64,000 bases of DNA from Juglans regia. Its lineage: Eukaryota; Streptophyta; Magnoliopsida; Fagales; Juglandaceae. The stretch spans positions 2,232,001 through 2,296,000 of the forward strand of contig NC_049911.1 in assembly GCF_001411555.2 (NCBI RefSeq), in the 5' to 3' direction. A program made the translations under genes and the position numbers. How positions within the stretch are numbered: the first letter of the stretch is position 1; each line of letters opens with the position of its first letter. Below the pieces are notes generated by a model. It made no database searches. It saw only the letters and a list, made by a program, of their open reading frames with translations, and was not told the origin of the DNA. Of the stretch, positions 25,565-37,766 are shown piece by piece.

Positions 25565-26381
25565 TGTTGAAGAAAATTGTACAGATACAGTAATTTGAAA
25601 AATAAGTACTACGACTTTGAGGCGTGTAGAATACTATATATCTTTAAGGTGATAATTGCCTCCACTCGAAAGAGTTTGCTACTAGATTACATGCAATTCA
25701 CCTCTAGGATGCAACAAAGTCACCAACTGCAGATAGCAATTCTAAAGGTTTTCCTTCAGAGTTTCTCCACAAAATTCATGTGTAAGTGAATGAAAATATA
25801 TGAGATAATAGAATTAATAAATTCATGGGTCTCATTCTCTATTTATAGAGAATGAAGTGGCACCATGTGAAAGGTCACAACTCTTAACTTGTGACTTGTC
25901 AACTGGCAATTACTGGTTTAAAGAGCATGATGTTTCATTTAAAGATCAAAGGGTATGAACCTAGCCTAGTGGTAAGCACGCGCCTCCATTGGGATGGGAG
26001 GGCAATGATTCGAGTCTCCAGAAGTGTCTTTTCAATTAAATTTATTTTTGAAACATTGCATCCTATCAAAGTGTTTATTCGGACCAAGTGGTGTGACTAT
26101 TTGGCATTGTCCATGTGCAAGCACCAAAATGTTGTGATTGTTTGGCTCATGTGCAAGGCTTTGCCGGCTTAAGCATTGTGTCTGTCCAAGTCCAACAGTA
26201 CTTCATAAAATAAATCAAATTGCACTTGTGGAGTTTCAAACTCCTTCCTTTTCATTTGAAACAATACACAATTATCACTGAACCAATACATCTCTTTGAA
26301 ATAATGATTCACGTAAATAAATAATAACTCACATTCAATAAATTCATATATTTAATATCACAATCTATAATAAATATAACA
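25565..26381. mobile_element. solo LTR with 5-bp target duplication
   Basis: An 817-bp block begins TGTTGAAG and ends TATAACA, so its tips are the inverted TGTT...AACA of an LTR. It is flanked by TGACT on both sides (25560-25564 and 26382-26386), as integrase leaves. A TATA-like CTATTTATAGAG lies at about 25838-25849. No retroviral-type coding sequence or second LTR is present, so an internal-LTR recombination product is the simplest reading. A tRNA-like SINE segment lies inside at 25945-26045. Confidence 0.65.
25945..26045 (+). mobile_element. tRNA-like SINE segment inside the solo LTR
   Basis: Pol III promoter-like boxes are present in the right order: TAGCCTAGTGG (A box) and GATTCGAGTCT (B box), about 45 bp apart. 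A T-rich tail follows. No cloverleaf with CCA end is complete, so it is not called a tRNA gene. Similar ATCAAAG motifs flank it but are too short to prove a target duplication. Confidence 0.45.
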
Positions 26382-26428
26382 TGACTTGATCAGTAGTTGT
26401 TTTCTGAGCAAAGATCGATCAAGGTACG

Positions 26429-26724
26429 TGTGAAATCACCACTTATCCCAAAAGTTTAAGCTAATGAGAAGAGGTAGATTTTATTATTTTATATCTTGAC
26501 ACTCCCCCTCACTTGTGGGCCATACTTCTCTCAATGAGCGGGCCCAACAAGTGAAATATTTAATTAAATGGGATAGAGTGTAGAGTCAGGGTTCGAACTC
26601 AGGACCTCTGCTCTGATACCATGTAGAAAAAATAACACTGCTATTTTTCAATATAAAATCACCACTTGTCTCAAAAATTTAAGCTGATGGGTAGAGGTTG
26701 ATTTTATTATTTTATATCTTAACA
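26429..26724 (-). mobile_element. TRIM: miniature LTR retrotransposon
   Basis: Two direct terminal repeats, 26429-26501 and 26622-26724, share blocks such as TTAAGCTAATGAGAAGAGG/TTAAGCTGATGGGTAGAGG and ATTTTATTATTTTATATCTT. Read on the minus strand, the 5' repeat starts TGTTAAGATA, ends ...CTACA, and is followed at once by TGGTATCAGAGC, the initiator-Met tRNA primer-binding site. The purine tract AGTGAGGGGGAGTG sits just before the 3' repeat. There is no coding sequence, and the whole element is about 300 bp. One repeat has a ~30-bp insertion relative to the other. Flanks GTACG and GTATG are a near-match 5-bp duplication. Confidence 0.75.
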
Positions 26725-27624
26725 GTATGTACATGGTTGTTGAAACGATGTTTTGAAGTTAAGAAACCCAATGCTTAGGATAGAAATAAGAACGTTTTCT
26801 ATGGACTAAGCTGGGCGCCGTCGGCATCAACAGCTATGTTTTCACTAATTGCATGCTTTATATATATGCATGTTGTTGAAATCGTGATCAAATACAAGAT
26901 ATATGCTGAGTCATGACGTACGTTATATGGATTATATTATCAAAGATAACCCCTTGCTCACCCCCTCATGACATGCATATAGCATGTACAATATTATTAT
27001 TATTATTATTATTGAGTACCCGAAAAGATTATTAATTAAGCGCGTTCTCTCGTTAATTATATAATTAAGTGATCCAATTAACAATTAAATTAGTAGGTAG
27101 AAGAATCCATGCCAACTCTGAGAAAGATATGCAACCCCAATATTAATAAACCCAAATTAGTTCGATAAGCCTGCTGATCGATCGGGATGATCATAAAGGG
27201 TGGACTTTTCTTGCCACCAATTAAAATTAAGAAGAAAACCTGATCAGGTCATGATCTGATCTACTTAATTAGTTTGTTTTATCAAGTCGATTAATGCTAC
27301 CGGCTAATAGAGTATATATATATAATAACAACTTTTGAGTCTAACTAGATCAGCTCATGTACGGGCCGGGGTAATATTTTTTCGGCGAGAGCGTTCCGTG
27401 GCATCAACTGAGTATTTCCCACCAGCGTGGCTCTTGGAAAAAGAACTTCAAATGGGCGTATCTTTTGTAGTGAGGATTTATCTAACAAATAGAAAGGGAG
27501 GAAATGGAGAATGCACATAACTAAATCAACAAGGGATGAGTATATTATTTTCAATAAGAGTAGATCCGACCGGCCATAATGGTCCCCACAATGAACATCT
27601 CAGATCTTACGAGTGAAGTTCAAT

Positions 27625-27800
27625 GTTTTGAATACCGTACCGGTTAGAATGATCGGAATTTACCTTTTCGGAACAATAACCGGCACGGGGGAGGTAGGTG
27701 TTTCGTACTGGGTCAAATATCGATCATTTCGGTACGTTTCAATCAATACCGGTCGATTTTTAGTATGCCGGACGAAATTTATATTCCGGTCCAAGAAGTG
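27625..27800. repeat. dispersed repeat with ACCGGT/CCGGT motifs
   Basis: Repeated ATACCGTACCGG, AATAACCGGCACGG, CAATACCGGTCG and TATTCCGGTCC. A weaker relative with TACCGATCGAT lies at 4050-4200. No clear termini were found, so the transposon class is open. The 62-codon ORF over it has no recognisable product. Confidence 0.35.
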
Positions 27801-28996
27801 AGAACCAGGGGCATGGTTGTGGTATTTTTGTACTTAATGTAAAAATTTTGATTTTTTCATAATTTTTTCTTCAATTCTCACATCTGAAGATTATTTTCTT
27901 AATTTTTTAATCACATTTTCTCGAGGACTAAAAATCAAATCCCTACTCCCTAGGCGCCGATTATGTATGCTAAAGTGGAAGGACTTGATAGGGTCACGAG
28001 GGTTACCTAAATCAGAAGGGATCAATCAAATGGTGTAGAACTCAAAATTGGGCCCAACAAAAAAAAAAAACTTAAATTGGGTGTCCAGATCATATCAAAT
28101 CATTATTTCTCATCCAACTTTTCTAGGGATCAAACGGTGATATACTTGTAGTCTTGTTTCCACTAACATTAGCAAATAGCTAGTAAATTGACTTTGCTAG
28201 CAATTTTTCAGTGCTTTCTAAAGTTTCTCAATGAAGAAAAACAAAAGATTCACGGCTGAATTTTTGGTGGGGGTGTCAATGAGTGAGTATTGTCTTGTCT
28301 TATTGATGAAGATGAGTGATTATTTTTTTTAATAGTTAGATTAAGAACTTAAAAGTATTATTGCGTTTTATAAATATGTACATATTTTTAAGACTTGCAT
28401 TGATGTTATTTTAAAATATAATTTATATATATAATTAATTAATTTATATATAGACTATAATTAATTAATCTATATATAGACTATCTCAAAATGATATCGA
28501 TATTAAAATATTTTGTACCAGTATCTTAAATGGTCATCGAACGTTATTCAAAACTTAATTTGGTAAAGATACAATTGAATCTATATTGAATCTAACCTTA
28601 ATCATCTCGTCTGTCCTAAAAGTTTGATTTCAAACCCCATGGCTTCCACACCAATGATATTCATGATATATAGAGCCTCATTAATACGTCTTATCAATGA
28701 TCTCATTTTTCATATATATACAAGTGGGTGGGGAGTTTCGAATTCAAGTTTTTCATTTCGAAAATTGGGTCATACGTCATCAGACCTGGCACATTTGGTT
28801 GATATATATATATATATATATATGATAAATGACTCGAAGCAAATTATTATAATTACATGCATATACGTACGCACGAGAATCACAAATATTATTGATCAAT
28901 TATGAGACCCATGCAAAAACAAGAAAAAGACTAAAAGGAATTATATATACGCACACAACAAATTAAGAAATTGGGGCAAACTAATTATAAGCTGGC

Positions 28997-29038
<42 letters not shown>

Positions 29039-29503
29039 AATATATATCCAAAAAAATGGAAAAGAAGAAAAGATGATCATGTGCAATATTATTATTTTGT
29101 AATTTACGCGGAACATACATGATTAACTAATCTTTGCACCTCAAGGGAAAGGAAAAAGCAAAGAGATCAGTACATCATGACTCTTTTTGTTGTGCTCGAT
29201 CGATCATACCGAGAAGGCCGCCAGCTTTCACATGATTAATACATGGCCATGCATGCATCTTCCTAGAATGTGGCATGCACCCATAAAGTCCAATAACCAT
29301 GCACACTTCCTGCGTACGTACTACCTACGTACAGTACTACTACTATCATGTATCGCAGAGAGACATTAATGGCCGTCTGAGCTGTACGTGTTTAACCATT
29401 CAATTTCTTGCATGCATGGTATTAATTATCATGCACATGCAAATTAAACTCGCAGTACCGGTTTAATTTGAGTTATACATGGTACGTGTATACTATATAT
29501 CTT

Positions 29504-29680
29504 TTTTTTTTACTTTTATAAACGAGGGTGTTTGGGTTAGCTTACGTATACTTTGACTAATCTCACGGATCTTAAAGTTAACAACCTGGCGAATTTCTAG
29601 TAGCTCTAAAGAGACTCGAACTAGTGACCATTAAAGAGCAAACGCAAGGCCATACCAACTGTGCTACCCCTCAAGGTTAA
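29504..29680 (-). mobile_element. tRNA-derived SINE with 18-bp target duplication
   Basis: Read on the minus strand it has a Pol III A box (TAGCACAGTTGG) and B box (AGTTCGAGTCT) and ends in poly-A (poly-T at 29503-29511 on the plus strand). It is flanked by an exact 18-bp direct repeat, GTGTATACTATATATCTT, at 29486-29503 and 29681-29698. The perfect duplication suggests a fairly recent insertion. Confidence 0.8.
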
Positions 29681-29880
29681 GTGTATACTATATATCTTCT
29701 TATTTCTTTCATTTTAATTGGTCTAATATATATTATATATACATATATCAATCTTTATTATTAATTTGAAAAAAAAAACGAAAATCAGTTTATAAATTAT
29801 ATGCAATTTAATATTGTCATGTAATCACAGGAAGATAGAACTAATTAGCTAGATGAGAGTGTAGATATGCATTTTCATAT

Positions 29881-30135
29881 TATTTCATGTGAAGTCATCA
29901 CTTATTCTAAAATTTTAAATTAATTGAAAAAAGATAAATTTCATATTTTATATTATATATATATAGCACTCCTGGCCCACGTGTGCTGGCCAGACTCCCG
30001 GCTCCACACATAAAATTTTAATTAATTGGTCGGGATGAAGTATAGAATCAATGCTCAAATTTAGAAGCAATGCTCAAATTTATCCATGACTTCTGTTGTG
30101 ATGTCAAATGAAATATTGTCTTAAAAACCTAAATT
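29881..30135 (-). mobile_element. decayed TRIM copy
   Basis: The sequence order matches the TRIM at 26429: a TGAAGTCATCACTTATTC-type repeat, TGGCCCACGTGTGCTGGCC internal region, AGAATCAATGCTCAAATTT, then TGACTTCTGTTGTGATGTC at the former primer-binding side. It is strongly diverged and the second terminal repeat is barely visible. Confidence 0.4.
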
Positions 30136-31707
30136 GAAAAAAAAAATTTAATTAATTAATTATTTATTTATATTATACCCTTTACATTTTATTACCATTC
30201 TTGTTTATGTCTCACAACTTGGTTGGGTTTTTCCTTCTTTTGTTTTCTTTTTTCTCTGTTACTATTGGCTTGGAAAGCTGTGGGAATTAAGTTGTTTCGA
30301 AGAGGACAACGTTTATGCAGATAGACATAGACGTACGTGTGGTTATGGTATGTTAGGCAAAGAGCATGTTTCAGGACGAAATGTGTGAGATGAGCTAGCT
30401 AGCTAGCTAGGCAAATTAGGCTAGCTAGCTAGTACCTAATTAATTATTAATTAAACTGAGTTGAAAATATACATTTTGTGTATTAATTTATGAAGCACAC
30501 GTAATGGCTTCAGATTCTATTAAGAAACTTGGACTTATAAATATTCACATGTCACGAATTCCGTTCAAAATTGATGAATGGGTGTCATCCTTTACACCCC
30601 ACACAATATATGATTTGTCATTTTTATTTTTTTATTTAAATTCATATATATTGATGTATAAATATATATATATATTTAAATAAAAAAATAAATTATATAT
30701 TGATTGATATATAGTGTAGAAATGATAGAAAAATATTTATCTTATGAGAAATTATATTTATAGTCGTGAATGTATAAGTATCGTACAGTCGCTTTGAAAA
30801 AAGTGAATAAATATAGGATTCACATGAAAAGAAATTAATTTTTTATAAATAAATTCTACTTTTTTTTAAAATAACTACATGACATTTATCCATTTCATAA
30901 TTATACATAACATTACTCTTTATATTATATTACTGGAGGCCATACACATGAATGCCCATAGTTTTTTTTAAAATACTCAAAAATGCCCCCCACCTGGGAA
31001 GTTGCTCCCTCGTTCCACGTGAATAGTGGAATTATTGTATTATTGTCGGGTCCTTTTCGAGAAGGATTCGATCAGTGCCCGTCCGTGACAGAGAAGGGTG
31101 TTTTGGTCAACTAACACAATGGCAGTTTTGGTATTTTGAGTTCTCATGAGTGGTATTCCTGGAACAAATTAGTTGCTTTTTATAATAACGTCGGCAGAAA
31201 AAGGAAGCCTTCAACTAGACGGTCTTCTCCGCCAGCCATGTCTCAAATAAATCAAATTGCGGGAACACAAAAATATTAGGGAGTCAAAATTCAAATGAAA
31301 TCTGAAATTTAAAAATATAACAAAATCACCAAAAAAAAAAAAACATTTTGAAGGGAAACCTTTTATTTTTAGTATTTTGATGTAAGATTGTTAATCAATT
31401 TTTAAATTTATTATTGTAAAAAGTTGAATAATGATACAAGTATAATATTTTAGAGGGTACTATTAATGTGCCCGAGAGGAATGATGGAGAGGATCTGTCA
31501 ATCCTCCCAGGCATCTTAGCATTTTCTTGATATTTTTTTTAATCTTTTATACAATTATGTAATTAAGTATATTTTTATAAAATGATATTATTTTTATAAA
31601 TTATTTTATAAAAATATCTCTCGTTTAAAACAGGATTGTGAAAATAGTTGTTTATGTCATTTTCCTTTGAAAGTTTACATAAAGTAACACATATGACAAA
31701 TACTACA

Positions 31708-31905
31708 TTAAAGTTCCGTTTGGATTTAGAAAGTATTTCATCTTATTTTATTATTACAATTTTCTCAAATTTTCACACAAATATAATAAAGAATTCAACT
31801 TTTTCAAATTTTAAAATATTAATAATATTAAAAAATAATATTCTAACAATATTTTTTTAACTTTTATCTAGAACCATCTCATATCATCTGTGAATCCAAA
31901 CTAGT
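31708..31905. repeat. Tourist-like MITE copy
   Basis: Ends TTCCGTTTGGATTTAG and AATCCAAACTAGTCC are inverted. The interior TTTTCTCAAATTTTC, AATATAATAAAGAATTC and CTAACAATATTTTT is collinear with the MITE at 4375. Confidence 0.65.
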
Positions 31906-32308
31906 CCTAATTCGTTCGATAAAATAAGATATAGGGTGAAGTATATATATAGCATAACTCTTGAATGATTCTTCCTCGATCTTCACTCTTTGCACCATAT
32001 ATGTTTCTGTTTGGTAGGAATTATATATTTATATTTATATATATATTTGTTTTAAAGAGGTAAAACAATAGCTAGCCGGCCTATCCCTCTGTCCCATTAG
32101 AAAGTTGACGTTGTTTTTATACATGATAATTCATCTGCTTATGATCAATACATAACGTTAAATTATCAAGGCAATTCTAGAAGTTAATTTCATTATTTCT
32201 GTAAAAACTAGAGGCATTTCATGTCTCACGTTTCTGACGTATATATAATATTAATCTTCCTGCATGCATGTCTTAATCCAACAATTCAAGGCGCCGGGAT
32301 ATCTTTAA

Positions 32309-33076
32309 TTTAGAGGTGTCAAATCGTATTAACGGGTTGTATTCGTGTCGTGTCAAGGTATGTACATTATACTTAATGGGTTGATACAAACACGACCCGT
32401 TAAGAATTTCGTGTCAAAATTCTAAATCCGAACACGACACGGTAAGATACCGGGTTGACACGACACGACCCGTTATAATCCGTTAATGAAAAATAAATAA
32501 ATTGACACGACGCAACACGACACGACCTGTTCCATTTCAACCCGTTTACGTTAATGGGTTGAACAGACACGATACGACACGACACGACCCGTTTGACTTA
32601 ATTGATTTTATATAAATATTTAAATATAAATAATATCTATAAAAAATGAAAAACTAACTATAAGTCTAAAATTACAATCCAAACAAATATGATCCACACA
32701 ATTTATAATAATATTCATTATTAAAATTACATTTCAAATATAATAAACAAAATATACAATGTAAATATATTAATGTACAATCTCAAATATAATAAAAAAT
32801 TAAAAACACAGATTTAAACAAATTTAGAACTTGAAAAATGAAGTGGAGCGCCCTCCTTAGTCCTTACCCTTTAGGTCTAAGGGTATAAATGTAAATTTAA
32901 TTTTCTTAACGGGTCATAACGGGTTGACCCGTTAGTGACCCGTTAAGCAATCGTGTCTTAACGGATCAACCCGTTTTGATTCGAAACCGTTAAGGCTAAA
33001 CCCTAATCCGCTTTTATCGTGTCGTGTTCGTATTGGGTTAATGGGTCGTGACTCGTGTCACATATTACCACCCCTA
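32309..33076. mobile_element. non-autonomous hAT-like element with ACACGACCCGTT motifs
   Basis: Inverted ends TTAGAGGTGTCAAAT on the left and TTAGGGGTGGTAATA (reverse complement of the right end). Both subterminal regions are packed with CGTGTCGTGT, ACACGACACGACC and AACGGGTT motifs in both orientations, with a plain AT-rich middle. The flanks ATCTTTAA and ATCTTTAT resemble an 8-bp hAT target duplication. There is no transposase. Confidence 0.55.
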
Positions 33077-33326
33077 ATCTTTATTGAGTGTTTAATTTTT
33101 TTTTTTCCCAAGATAATTGAATTCTAATTTTACTAAAAAAAACTAATATTGCATTTGCAGCCAATATTTTCTAGGAAAAATAAATATTTATAACCGCGCT
33201 CAAAAAAACAGTACAAATTGGGGCATACTTGTAGTATATTATATAATCTTACCTATTAATTAATTAAATAATTGGTATGTAATTTTTTGACATTTTTTTT
33301 GCTAGGCTCCTTAATTTTTTGATTAA

Positions 33327-33502
33327 GAGCTAGTTCGGGTAGTGGAGTATTAAGGTCTAGTTTTACTATTATTTCTTATTTTATTATTATTTTTTATGTA
33401 TTTTTTATTAATATTTATTGTTATTTAATATTATATTATTATTTTTTTATTATTATTTATAAAATATTTGAGATTATCTTACTATCCAAACGTAATCTAA
33501 AT
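33327..33502. repeat. MITE relic of the gtttggat family
   Basis: The left end AGTTCGGGTAGTGGAG and the right end CTATCCAAACGTAATCT are inverted, around a (T/A)-rich interior dominated by TTATTATT. Confidence 0.45.
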
Positions 33503-35086
33503 CATTTTAGATATTCAGGTTTTGAATTTAATTCAAAATGATACACGTGGCAATTCTATTAATTTGTATCGACATGGCACCCTGTGATCAGAGCGCGCAC
33601 TAGACCCATGAATGATCTGAAAGTACAAATTTGAATCAAAATCATTTACAACAGTCGACTCAGATACCTAAAAGCGCCATGCATGCACCTTCCTAAAACA
33701 AAGGGATCTTTTTCCTAAAAGATCGCAAATTCGAGGGACAACATTAATGTATTTAATCTTTAGCTTCATTGGGGAAACCTAAAAGAACTAAAGATCATGA
33801 ATCATGAATCATCATTGAGGCAATGATCAAATTATAAAGAGACAATATTTGAGGACATTAAAGGTTCCAAGACATGATTTTAATAAATCAACATAATTTG
33901 GCAACATTAATCAAACTTAGGTTTTAAACTATTATTAATTAATTTGGAGCTTAATAAATTAATTAGTGAAACATGAAATATTCTTACCAAATCTTAAATG
34001 TTAAAGAACATTAATTTGTAGCATTTTCTTTTCGGAACATATAGGTATAAACTGAGTTGTACTTACATCAAATAATTAAAAAATCACTGAATTTTCACTC
34101 TCTAATTGGGTTTTCAATTTTTGAACTAGAAAACTTTCATTTGGCAATGGATGCGGCTAGCGGGGCACCGCTAGCCAACCTTATCGTTGGGCATATCACT
34201 AGTAGAATTTTTTTTTTTTTTGGTGGTTTTCTTTTAAATATTTTTTTTAACATTCTTCACTAATAGTTATTTCCTTAATAATTAAGTAAAAAAAATTAAA
34301 ATTTATGAACAGTAATTAGACTGAGAGTACAAACTCATGGGACCATTTAGCATTTTCCTTTTGCAATTAGCTGGTGCTCTAGAGAAGTACTTGCTTCCTC
34401 CAAAGATTTCAAAGTCTAATTTGGAAAGTAGTTGATCATGTAGTTCTGAAAAATGGGCATAGTAAAAAATGGACGAATGAAATCTATTTATTTATTCACC
34501 AAAATCAATTTCTTCTATTCATTTATTCATTAAAATACTAAATTTTTCATTGAGCTAAAATATATCCATCGTCTATTCATTTATTCATCAATATCGTTCT
34601 CATGATCATGACCTCCCCATGGCTATATTTGGTTTGCTTGATCATGCTTAGACTTCATTTTATTAACTAATTAAGCATAACTTGCTCGAGCGGAATGATG
34701 AAAACAAAAAAGAAAAAAAAAAATTAGTAAAAAGAGAAAAAGGGCAATTTCTTTAAAAACCTCAAAAGATAGGGGCATATATATAATTCTACATCCCACA
34801 GTAACTTAAAAGAAAAAAAAAACCATATTATATATTCATGATTGCGATACAAGGCCAAAGAAGACCAGGTTCTTAATTTGTGTTCTTCTTCCTCCAGTAG
34901 AACTAGCTAGCTAGGAACTCTCTGATCCACGAACAGAAATGAAGGAGAATTTCCTGGTTTTTGTCTTCCTCTAGTTCCAACAAATCCCATCTTTCCTGTT
35001 TCAATTGCTTGTTTTGTTTATTAGTTTATTGGTTGATAAACAGTCAAGCTTCCTCCTGTTGAGCACCGGCCAAGAACATTAATAGA

Positions 35087-35110
35087 AAGAGAGAGAGAGA
35101 GAGAGAGAGA
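35087..35110 (+). promoter_or_regulatory. (GA)n tract in the IDD leader
   Basis: A run of GA dinucleotides about 90 bp before the chosen IDD start codon. GA repeats in plant leaders are bound by BBR/BPC GAGA factors; use here is inferred. Confidence 0.35.
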
Positions 35111-35197
35111 AACAAGAGAGAGGTTGCAAAAGGAGAAAGAAAGAAGACAAAAATTTTGAATAATATCCAATCTCTTTTCATATTTTTTCTTCCTTCA

Positions 35198-35480
35198 ATG
35201 TCGAATACCACAGGTGGTGAGGGTGGGAGCTTCACTACTTCAGGTAATACTGGTGGTGGAGAAGAAGTTCAACAACAAAGAGATCAGCAGCTGAGCGCAG
35301 ATCATCACTTCAATGGTTCCTCTACTACTAAACAGCAGCAACCTCCATCTCATGTTAAGAAGAAAAGAAACCTACCCGGAACTCCAGGTTATAAATTTCA
35401 TCTAGTTTATGGAATTACTAATTTGATCATGACTCATATCATCATATCTTGATTTTGAGTATTTCATCTTAATTTCCTCT

Positions 35481-35531
<51 letters not shown>

Positions 35532-36297
35532 ATGGTGATCTTTTTGCACCGACAGCCATTTGATTCAAATCAATCAATTGGATTTGAAGTGTTGGCCTGG
35601 TTTGTTGAAATCAACTGTGATGTTGTAGATCAAATGGGAAAGAAACAAGAGCGTTCCTTGGCTTTTACATGCTCATGAGTCCAGCATGATTTTAATAACT
35701 GGACATGTTCTTCAACGTTTGTTTTTCAGTTTTTCTTTAATTTCCTTTTGTAATATTTATTTGGCTTTAGATTTTCCAAAAAAACTCGATCTTTCAGTAA
35801 TTTGATCCTTTGAATTTCTAGATCATCTTCCATTAAAAAAAATGATTAGATGGGTTTAATTCATAGAATAAAAACAAAAACAAAAACATCAAGCTGCCGT
35901 TCTTCATGGCCTGCTGTCACATGCTGCTATTTTGGCATGTGCTTAAATTTCTTGATCATGCGTCTATATTAATTTCTTAGTGAAAGGACCAAAATAAAGA
36001 CTAATTTGGAGGAAAATTTAATTCAGTTCAAGTAGCCATAAAGGCATGGGTTTTCCCATTTTCTTTTTGTGTAATGAAAATGGTGAATTATTGATGTGTA
36101 ATGAAGTAGTTGGAAGGGATTCTTCAATTATTGGAGAGCTTGGGATTAGTACAATCATTGTAGTGGACTGTTGGCTTGCCTTGGCCGCCCTCCTCCTTTT
36201 TCGATCTTTATCTTGGTTTTGACTGTTTGATGAGGTAAAGAACATCTGAACATCCTTAATTACTACAAAAAAAAAGTGATGATCTGTAGGTTGAAGG

Positions 36298-36341
<44 letters not shown>

Positions 36342-37726
36342 CAAAGATTCTCTTGTTTCCACCGACCGATCGAGTGCCCAAAATATTAGCTTTGAAGGAG
36401 GATTATTTTGTTTCAAACATTGCTTTTTCGTGTCTTGTCATTGTGTAGTACTCTACACTCATATTTTGGTTCATGTGTACGTGTCTAAGCATTCATTTGA
36501 AAAAAGAGATGAAAATATAATTAATCACTTCAAAAATACAGAAATTAATTAAATGTTTCTTTGAAAAAAGAAAAAACATTATAATTCGAGTTTAATGCGT
36601 TACATACTTATAATAATTTGTACAAAATCTCTCTCTGTATATATATATATATATATGTATATACAGATCCAACAGCTGAAGTCATCTCTCTATCACCAAA
36701 GACCCTTATGGCTACAAATAGATTTGTTTGTGAAATTTGCAAAAAGGGGTTCCAAAGGGACCAAAACCTTCAACTGCATCGGCGAGGCCATAATCTGCCA
36801 TGGAAGCTTAAGCAAAGAACGAGCAATGAAATCAGAAAGCGAGTGTATGTTTGCCCAGAAACTTCATGTGTGCATCACAACCCGGCTCGTGCATTAGGTG
36901 ATCTTACTGGCATTAAAAAGCATTTTAGTAGAAAACATGGGGAGAAAAAATGGAAATGTGAGAAGTGCTCCAAGAAGTATGCAGTGCAGTCTGATTGGAA
37001 AGCTCATTCAAAGACCTGTGGAACTAGGGAATACAAATGTGACTGTGGCACCATCTTCTCCAGGTTTTGATTGTCAATTTATTCATCCATCTAAGACCTC
37101 TTTTTCGAGTTCTACTAATTAATACAACTTGTTTTAAGATTCATTACAATTTTAAAACAAGTTAAAACATTAATGTCTCGTTTGTTTTCGAATATGAGAT
37201 GAGATGAATTGAAATAAAAATTAAAAATTAAATAAAATATTATTAAAATATATTTTTTTAATATTAGATGAGATGAGACGAAAATGATTGTAAAAACAAA
37301 TCAAGCATAATAGTACTTTATTATATGGTACAATAGCGGATGCAAAAACCTTTTATGTTAATAATGTGTTTGGTATGTCAATAAAAAAAAAAAAAAAAAC
37401 TTGCAAATTGATTTCCCCTTTTTTGGGTATGGTCGCATATTGATATATGAAGATTATTGTCTAGAGAATACAGTTTTTTTTTCCCTCATCATGAATGATC
37501 AATGAGATAATCATGTTCAAAAAGTGCTAGCAGCTTTAGTTGAAATCTTTGTTAATTTGACTAAATGCCCTAAATAAAGTTGTTTAGTTGATCGAAGTCC
37601 TTATCTTTCGTTTCTTTAATTGACATGGATCGACACTCGTTGCAATAAAATATACAACTTTATAGAACCTTGATTGCTCAATTAAGGGGGGAAAAATTAA
37701 AGGAATTCACTAAAATAAGTATATGT

Positions 37727-37766
<40 letters not shown>

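Larger units (their letters stand above)
26725..35080. other. gene-free region with dispersed repeats
   Basis: I see no gene. It contains several (AT)n tracts, a CCGGT-motif repeat (27625-27800), a SINE (29504-29680), a TRIM relic (29881-30135), MITEs (31708-31905 and 33327-33502) and a hAT-like element (32309-33076). ORFs such as 27335-27520, 28624-28905 and 31648-31860 match nothing I recognise. Confidence 0.5.

Noticed and set aside
25945..26045. tRNA gene
   Set aside because: A and B boxes are present, but no complete cloverleaf with paired acceptor stem could be drawn; treated as a SINE. The same applies to 29504, 47702 and 57842.
36018..36416. 132-codon minus-strand ORF with Arg-Glu repeats
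   Set aside because: Antisense translation of a (CT)n tract inside IDD intron 1.
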